Position numbers and translations under genes: made by a program. DNA of 24,342 nucleotides from Candidatus Omnitrophota bacterium (GTDB taxonomy: Bacteria; Omnitrophota; Gorgyraeia; Tantalellales; Tantalellaceae). Below, one piece after another: positions 12,501 through 21,500 of the stretch. The stretch lies in the NCBI GenBank assembly GCA_030631915.1, contig DAOVKF010000003.1:1-24342 (forward strand), written 5' to 3'. The notes under the pieces are model-generated. The model was not told the origin of the DNA and did no database searches. It saw only the letters and a list, made by a program, of their open reading frames with translations. Positions within the stretch are counted from its first letter, which is position 1, and each line of letters starts with the position of its first letter.

Positions 12501-15500
12501 CCATTGACATACCGCTTGCGGATGATCCGGAGACCATTGTGCAATACAGGGTAATAGTGGACCCGGACACTTTACTTGTAACCCTGGCGGAAAAGTCGGT
12601 CTATGACCTGAACCGGGACGGTGAATTCGATTGGCAGGACCGAGAAGTCCTTCGCCGCGCGGCAGGGGCGGAATTTGTCAGAAAAGACGGTAATGATATC
12701 AAAGGGATTTCGGGGATTTCAGGAGAGATCGCGGGAATATCAGACGGGACGTGGAAATTTAATGATGACGGCACTATTTCCAACAGCGGTTTTACAGGCC
12801 CGGACCAGGTCGACCCGTGGGCGGAATATGTCTGTGAAACAGAAGAGGAAGGGAAGTATTACGCGGGCCTGTCCTTCTGTAATGATACGCCGTATTCCAC
12901 GCCGAATAACTGGACACTGCCGTGGGGATCGGACGAAGAGCCGTGGGATATATTCTCGCGCAATTTCCGGAACGACCTTTCCGTCGCGGGCGAGGCTTAC
13001 ATGGAATTTGACGGCGCGAATGATTACGTGCATGTGCCTGATTCATCCTCGCTTGGGATCAATAATTATACGGTTTCCGTGTGGATAAGACCTGACGGCG
13101 AACCTGATGAGACATGGAAGGGCATTCTCGGAAAACCGGGAAGGAACTACCAGATATGGCTGAACAGGGACGGATACATACATCACAGATTTCATACCAG
13201 TTCGTCCACTAACGCCGGAGCCCCGAATACACCAAGCGGTTCCATAAAATGGGGCGAATGGAATCACGTTGTCATAACGAACGACGGGACCACCGCTAAG
13301 ACGTACATAAACGGAGTAGAAGAGGCCTCAGGGCCCGTGGACGGGACATTGATAGTGGATCCAACTGACCTGTACATAGGCAGGAATCCTGACGGCAACA
13401 GCGACCGCTATTTTGACGGCGCTATTGGCGATGTAGCCATCTATGATCACGCTTTTTCACCTGAAGATGTCCTGGCTCTCAACCAGGGGGCGGTCGATGC
13501 CGCTGAAGACGGCCTTGTAGCGTATTACCCGTTCGACGACGTGTTTGAGAACAGTGATTGTATGGAGTTTGACGGTGTGGACGATAGTGTCACAGGTCTT
13601 GGGACCACTTATGAAGGCACAATAGACGGCTGGATATATTTAAAGTCAGCTCCGTCAGATAGATCTGTAGCGTTTTTCAATTTTGGGGATGCCGGAACAA
13701 ATACACGGTTTTACCTTCAGTGCTCCACTAACCGTGAATTGATAACCGCTTTTGACGCTACATGGACACATACCGGATATTATATCCCTCTTGAGGAGTG
13801 GGTCCATATCGCTGTCACTAAAGAAGACGGTGCCGGTAAAATATACATAAACGGAGCAATTCACTCTACAAGCAATTATACCGTCGAAGGGGCCGTAACA
13901 GGTCCTGGAAACGGCAGAATAGGTGGAGACGCGAGCGGTTATATCCATGCCGGGGTCGACGAAGTGGCTGTTTGGGATAAAGTCTTATCAGCGGCGGAGA
14001 TCCAGTCAGTTATGAATACAAGACTCGCCGGTGATGAAGACGGCCTGGCCGCGTATTACTCTTTTGACGACGGTACCGCGACGGACAATTCCTCGAACGG
14101 CAATGACGGGACTGTAAACGGCGCCTTTGCCGGAGTAACCCGCACAACGCTCGACAATTCCGGCAACTCAAATAACGGCACGATAAACGGCGCGTCCCCC
14201 GGATTCATGGTCGATCCGGAGGTTTTCAGGGACGGAAGCATGAAAATGGAGATAACCGGCCCTGATCCGTGTCTTTATTACACCCGTTCTTACGCTTATG
14301 CCGGGGATCCGGATTACCGCCAGGGCTGGCACGACGGGTCCAACCGGGCGGTGGATATGGACGGGACAAAGTATGTGGAGATATGTTACAGATATACCGG
14401 TGACTATACGCCCGGGAGCGCCGGTATATCCTGGAGCGCGCACGACAGGGAATATCCGGCCGGGCTTAAGGATGACCTGAGCCATACGATGAGTTTTGAC
14501 GTTACGGGTGTCAGGAACGCCTCGGACGAGTACCGGACGTTCCTGCTGGACATGAGTCAGGTTGACGGATGGACGGGCATGATGGAGGCGTTCCGTTTTG
14601 ACCCGGTGGATGACGGGGCCATAGATTCCGGAACCGTGGAGATAAAATACATCGCTTTCAAGAAGGAACAGACAGGGATCCCGGCCAATTACTGGGGCGA
14701 CTATCCCGTCCCCGAAGAGACGGAGGAGAAAGCACTGCGGGTGCGGGTATACGTTGACGGCGTATATCAGGGGATCATAAGCGCGCCGTGGGAAAAAGCG
14801 GCTGTTCCGCCGGCATTCCGCCGCGGCGCGGTTGAGACGGAGCTCACGCAGGGAGAGCACGTGATCAGCGTTGAATGGATAAATGACCTGGGTGAGGAGA
14901 CCGCCATCAGAGTGGGAGAGGTTTTCTTTACCGGCATCGAAGACTTATCGGCGGATTTTAACGGTGATTATGTCGCGGATGAATACGAACTGGACCGTAT
15001 GCGGGATGACCTGGGTGTATTGAGTTCCGGTGATACCATGGTGCTGGGAGACATGATCTACGAGGTTTCAGCTGAGGGTGATGTCTATGAACTGACGAGT
15101 TTCACGGACGCATCAGGTCTTTTTGTCAGCGATTCGGGCGCACGGACCGTGAGGATCGAAAACTGCGATTATGATATTCATATCGACGGTGAAGGGATAG
15201 TGACCCTTGCGGCAAAAGGGTTCTTCAGCCGGCCGCTCATTAACGAAAGTGACGGGGAGTTAATGATAGGCGGTGTTGGATACGCGTACAATAACGTCGA
15301 GGGAGGACTTTTCCGGTTTACCGGCTCGACCGTCGCCGGCACTGCCCGTGAAGTCCAGAACAACGACTGGAACGCGGAGATAGAGATAACGGATAAGGCC
15401 TCGGGTATCAGCAGGACTTATGGTGTTATAGAAGCCGATGACGGTAACATCACCCTTATACCCGCGGAAAGGGCGGAGATGGTATTTACGGCTGTTTCCG

Positions 15501-18500
15501 GTCCGAACGCGGCCCCGCAGTTTTTCAGGAACAATTATCCTGTGTATCCGTCCGGAGATGATCTCTGGATAAACGGGTTTGGACCGGAGTATAAAGCAGG
15601 CCCGTCAGACTGGCCTTATATGATCGCGCCGGTTGATGAGAAGGGCAAACCTCAACCTGACGAGGCCTATCTCGCGAATGCTGTTTATATAGTGGTTATT
15701 GACGAGGACACGGGAGAGACAGGATTTACGGCATGGGACGTAACGGAAGACGCGAACATGGAAAGGATGGTGTTATATATGCGCGGTCTTTCAGAGGACA
15801 CGATAATACTTGTCGCCAAACAGGGCGACTGGAGTGATACCCTGAGCGCTTTCAGCGAGGATGTCTATCAGGTTTTTGAAAGCGCGGGCAGTATGTTCAT
15901 ACGGGCGGTTAGAGATAACGAGACATGGAGCATGATAGGGTATATCGGAGCCCGGCAGGGCGGCGCCGGAGTTTCAGAGGAGTACGTGACAGACGGCTCA
16001 TCGGCGGTGAGCAACAATGAGATGTACCTCAAGGACGGCCCGCACCTGAAGAGCTATAACGATAATACAAAGATAACGATACTCGGCACGGAATATGACG
16101 TAACCCATGACGAGAACGGCAGGCTTCAGTTCGGCGGCACGGAGCATTTCCACAGCTTTTATGACGATATGTCCGGGTCACAGAAAGTCGTGATAGACGA
16201 TAAAGTATACGGGGTAACGGAGGATGACAGCGGCTGTCCGGTATTGCACAGCGAAGACGAGAGCGTTACGGAGAGCGGCAGAGGCGCCGTTATGATCGAC
16301 GGGCGCGTTTACAGTGTTTTGTCTTTACAGGTAGACCCGGCGGAAGAATTGACCGCTGAACAAAGGGATAAATTAAGGATTTACAGTGCGGGGTCTTCTT
16401 ACACCACTTCCTGCTTTACCGAAGACGGCGAAGCGATCATCCCGGCGGCAGCGGTTCCCGATTACCTGTTCTTCGACGGCATCAGGACGGTAGAGTATAC
16501 CACGGAGAACCGCGAGGAAAACTGCCTGGATTTTAACGGGGCGACTGATTGTGTGACTTCCGGCTTTTCCGGCCTTCCGGCCGGGGATTCGTCCTACACG
16601 CTCGCCGCATGGATCAGGGCCGATGCCGCCTCCGGCCCGATGTGGATACTCGGGTGGGGGGACTACGGCGCGGATAACAGGATAACGGCCCTGGGGCTCG
16701 ACGGAGAAACCGTGATCCTTGACTGGGGCGGAAGCGGCAACAGTCTCATCGCCAGCGTGCCCGGCATAGCGGACGGGCAATGGCATCGCGTGGCAGCGGC
16801 GTATGACAGCGCTTCCGATACCAGGGCGATCTATGTGGACGGCGTGAAGAAAGCCAACGATACCGATTCGGGACATAACGCCGGCGGTTCCAATTTCAGG
16901 GTCGGGTCCGTCAACGGCTGTGAATATTTTGACGGGTCGATAGATGAAGTTTCGGTCTGGAACAGGGCCCTGACAGGGTCGCAGGTCCAGGCCGAGATGG
17001 CCGCCTCTGTCGGCGCCTCCGGCAGCAAATTGAACTGTGAGGAGACAGCGGGCCTGGTCCTGTATTATTCATTCGATGACGGGACGGCCCGCGATGATTC
17101 CGGCAACGGAAAGAACGGCGTTATTTCCTCCGCCACGGTGATAGAAGGAAGCGGGCTGGTCCTTACCAGTGAGGTAGTCACGATCAGTTGCGACCACGCT
17201 GAGGCTTCCGCTGATATCATTGACGGGCTTGGAGATTTTTCGCTCATATTCCGCGTAAAGGACATGGAGCCAGCCTCCGGTGAAGATCAAGTCTGCCTCA
17301 TCGATTCTGAAGGGGCGAACAGCTTATCCTTTTATTATGACGCCGCCGGGCAAAAGTGGCGCCTTGAGATCGGGGACCAGATATATCAGTTTGCTTCCGG
17401 GAACGTATTCGATGACGGAAAATGGCATCTGGTGACAGTTACCCGCGGGAACGGCCAGGTCAGGCTGTATCTGGACGATACCTGCGCCGGGGCCATTAAT
17501 GTTTCCGGCGAGTATGCCATCCATGCCGCTGCAAAGACGTTTATCGGCACGGATATGGAATGTGACCGTATATTCAAAGGCCGCGTCGCCGACATATCTG
17601 TCTGGGACAGGGCGTTGACAATGACTGAGATAGATGGATTGTATTCGAGCGTCAGCATGCCGTGCCTGGCTATGGCGGATAGTACAGGGGATTACACAAC
17701 TGCCTGCCTGGTATGGTGGGACAGCGGTATTACGGATAACGCGCTTGTGGACAGGACCGCCAACGGCTCGACTGCCGAGGTATCCGGTATCGAACGGGTG
17801 CCGGCGCTTTTGTGCCTGAACAACGGGAGCGTGATGACGGATCCGGAGACATGGGTCCCCGGCAACGGTATCAACATTCTCCGCATCCGGCCGTCCGGCA
17901 GCATAGAGTTCTCGAACTGGGATACCGGCGACGGACAGAGTGCCGATATCATGGCCGACTATATAGACGGGCTTTTCTCGACATACGTCGAGCCGGGAAC
18001 CATCCTGATGGCTGGTTTACAGGGTGAGTATTCCACCGGATGGCTCACTGAAAGGGCCATTGACGCGCTGGAACGCCTGGGAGCCGAAAAAATAAGAAGC
18101 CTGACCGCCGGCAATTCCTGGAGCATGTCCGTTATCGTCGCGTCCGCAGCGGCCGGCAGGGTGAGTGATGACAGCATCGTCCAGGAACGCCGCACGTATG
18201 ACACCCGGTCAGTGGCCCGGGTCTTGAAAAGCATGGACCCGCAGCCTGCCCTTGACCAGTTCTACGGCAAAAAGATAACGCAGGACGGCCTGGTCCATGA
18301 GATAGTTCCCGATGAATACGGCAGGCTTATTATAAGGATCGCGGATGGCGCCATGGGTATCCTGTCGGATAATAGCGGGGAGTTCCCGGCCGATGAAAAC
18401 GGTATAGTCACTCTTGCCGGCGGGGATTATTTTGTCGTTAAGGATATTTCAGGCACGTATCTCCAGCCGGCAGTGCCCGGAGACCTGAACCAGGACGGTC

Positions 18501-21500
18501 ATGTCGACCAGGCTGATGTCATTCTGCTGGGCAATGCCGCGGGTTCGGCGCTCATCGAAAGAAAGAGGGCCGTGGAGTCGATCCACCCCGGTTTCTTCCG
18601 GTCAGGTGAGGAATTATACGCGACCAGCCGGAACACGTCTCCCGTTCCTTCTCTGGAAGGTATTTTCCTCAAGCCGCAGGGGTCCTCGAACACGATGCGG
18701 GTCGGACTGAAGGCCGCCGGCTATAAAGGCAGACCCGTTCCCGCCGATGGCTTCAGGTTCGATGTCCGGATCAAAGGCGTGATAGACTCCGAATACCGGG
18801 ACGCGGGCAGGATAACGGTTTTCTGTTCCGAGGACTATTACGCGGAAGGTTCCCTTGTAATCCGGGACCTTTTCCCCGGAGAATACCGGGTCAGGTTTAC
18901 CTGGGTCGAACGGGAAGATAACACGGCGATACAGGTCAAAGAATACTTTTTCGAGGATGTCAATTACCTCAGCTCCGTGGACGTCAACGGGGACGGCAGG
19001 GTTGACGATACCGACGGGGTGATCCTGCGGGAAAGTTTCGGGGACAGCCTTCAGTTCACCACCCTTGAGATAGACAGTGAACCGTGTTTTATAACTCTTG
19101 ACCCATCGGACGGCAGGTACCATTTCTATTTTCACCAGGATGAATATATAAGCGACAGTGAGAACGAAAGAGTGATAGTCGCCAGGAACGGGGAGATAAC
19201 GACTTATCAGATAGTCTCAGCCGAACCGGACGAGAACGGCCGGCTTCAGATACAGTTGAAAGTGATCCTGCGGGGAGACCTCAACAATGACGGTGTGCTG
19301 GACCCGCTGGACGACCGTATAGCGCTGATCGCGCGGTATCTTTACGAAAACAGGACGGTCCTTGTATCCGTGGACGAATTGAAGTCTCTGCTGACCATGA
19401 TGAATATAACGGCGGAAGAGCTGGACCGCGCGAACATAAACAGGGATATCGATATTGACGGCAACGGCATCGTGGACGAAAAGGACAGGGCCCAGTTCCT
19501 TACCATGAAACATTTTGTGATCAGCGTGCTTGACGATATGGCCGCGATGGAATCCATACCCGATGAGACCAGGGTGCTTATGAGCGAATCCGGCGAGATA
19601 AAGATATATGATTCTTCCGACAATACGCTCTGGGAAAAACTGCTCCCGGACGGCAGGGTATGGCGATATGACAGGCTGGGCCGTATAACCGCGGAAAAAG
19701 GAGAAACAGGTGAGACCTTAAGCTACCTGTATGACGAAGAGGCGGGTATTACCAGGGTTATGGACGCGGCGAACAAAGAGACCAGGACATATGACGGCCA
19801 GGGGCGGCTTATCCGGTTTACTTCCGGGACGGAAGATAAAGAGTACAGCTATGCCCCCAGGATGATCTACCAGCCTCACGGATATTATATGGAATTTGAC
19901 GGTGTGGACGACAATGTCACAGACCTTGGGACCACTTATGAAGGCACAATAGACGGCTGGATATCTTTAAAGTCAGCTCCGTCAGGGACCTCTGGCGCGT
20001 TTTTCAATTTTGGGGATGCCGGGACAAATACACGGTTTTACCTCCAGTGCACCTCTGACCGTGCATTGATAACCGCTCTTGACGCTACATGGCCACATAC
20101 CGGATATTATATCCCTCTTGATGAGTGGGTCCATATCGCTGTCACTAAAGAAGACGGTGTCGGTAAAATGTACATAAACGGAGCAATCCAGTCTACAAGC
20201 AATTATACTGTCGAAGGAGACGTAACAGGGCCTGGAAACGGCAGAATAGGTGGAGACTCGAACGGTTATATTCATGCCGGGATAGACGAAGTGGCTGTTT
20301 GGGATAAGGTCTTATCAGAAGGAGAGATCCAGGCGCTTGTGGACACCGAACTTACCGGCGCTGAAGACGGCCTTGTGGCGTATTATTCTTTTGAGGCCGG
20401 GACCGCGGTTGACGATTCCGGCAACGCCAATAACGGCGTCATATACGGCGCTTCTTCCACCATGGGCGCGATAGATCCGCTTGCCGGCACCTATACAAGC
20501 GATGTAACGGTCCAGTACGAAGATGCGGCTGAAGGGCCGCCGGTCCCGGTCAGGGAGTTTGACGCGGAAGGCCGGCTTATCACGGATTATCCGGCCGGGC
20601 AGGATTACGAGTATTACGGTTCAGGCGGACTGGATGGTAAGATCAGAAAAGTTTACGATATTTCAACAGGTGAAGTGCTTAAGGAATACGAATATTATGG
20701 TTTTTCCAGCCCATTCGCCGGTGAAGTCAAGAAGGTTCTGGATAATGACGGCGGTTATTCGGACTATTTTTATTCCGAGGAGACCGGCAGGCTTCTGAGG
20801 GTGGAGGATTCGGACGGCACGGTCCGTTATTACCGGTATGTCTTTCCGGCGGACAGGGCCCTGGTCTCCAGGAAGGTCCTGGAATTGAAGGGCACCCTGA
20901 TCACCGTGGAGGAAGATACCTCCGGGGACGCGCCTGTATATACTTTCCGGACCGCTACGCGCGCGATAGGTTCAGGAAAAACAGGCGATGAATTCCGTTT
21001 CGGAACGGATACATACAGGATCACGGGCACGGGCATGGAGGACATATGCCTTACGGATACGTCCGCCCGCCGGTCAACCCCTGTTACCGAACCGGTGGTC
21101 CTGGAAAACGGCGTGTTTAAACTCCTCGCCGGTGTGGACATGAATAAACCGCTCGTGGAAGAATACCTGGACGCCGAAATACCCCTGACAAGCGCTGCCG
21201 CTCTCAGCAGTGAACCCGGCTGTGCCGTTTCAGAGGCTTTTGACGGGATCAAGAATTCTCCGGATAACGGCTGGTCCACCGGAGACAGCTCCGGCCTGGG
21301 TACGGCCATGTTCAGTTTTGGCGGGCTGTTTAAAGCCGATACCGCGGTTCTAACGCAGGGCGCGTTTGCCATTGCGGACAATATCCTTGATTTCGGTGTT
21401 TATTACACTGATGACGGATCCCCTTCGATCACAGGTAGTTTCTGGCAGCCGGTCGAGGGCCTGGTCATAAACGGCCTTGAGGACGTTTACTATGAAGACG

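Noticed and set aside
1727..19516. A cellulosome scaffold or cellulosomal enzyme, because of the dockerin-type loops
   Set aside because: No cohesin and no glycoside hydrolase domain is visible. Twenty-four loops spread along one chain fit calcium-stabilised spacers better.
13561..20332. An insertion sequence or transposon carrying the LamG copy
   Set aside because: No transposase and no inverted repeats were seen at the edges. Copying or gene conversion explains the pair without a mobile element.
19595..20881. An RHS toxin or polymorphic toxin system
   Set aside because: Only a few YD repeats occur, with no RHS core boundary, no toxin tip, and the frame continues into other lectin domains. 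No immunity gene is present.
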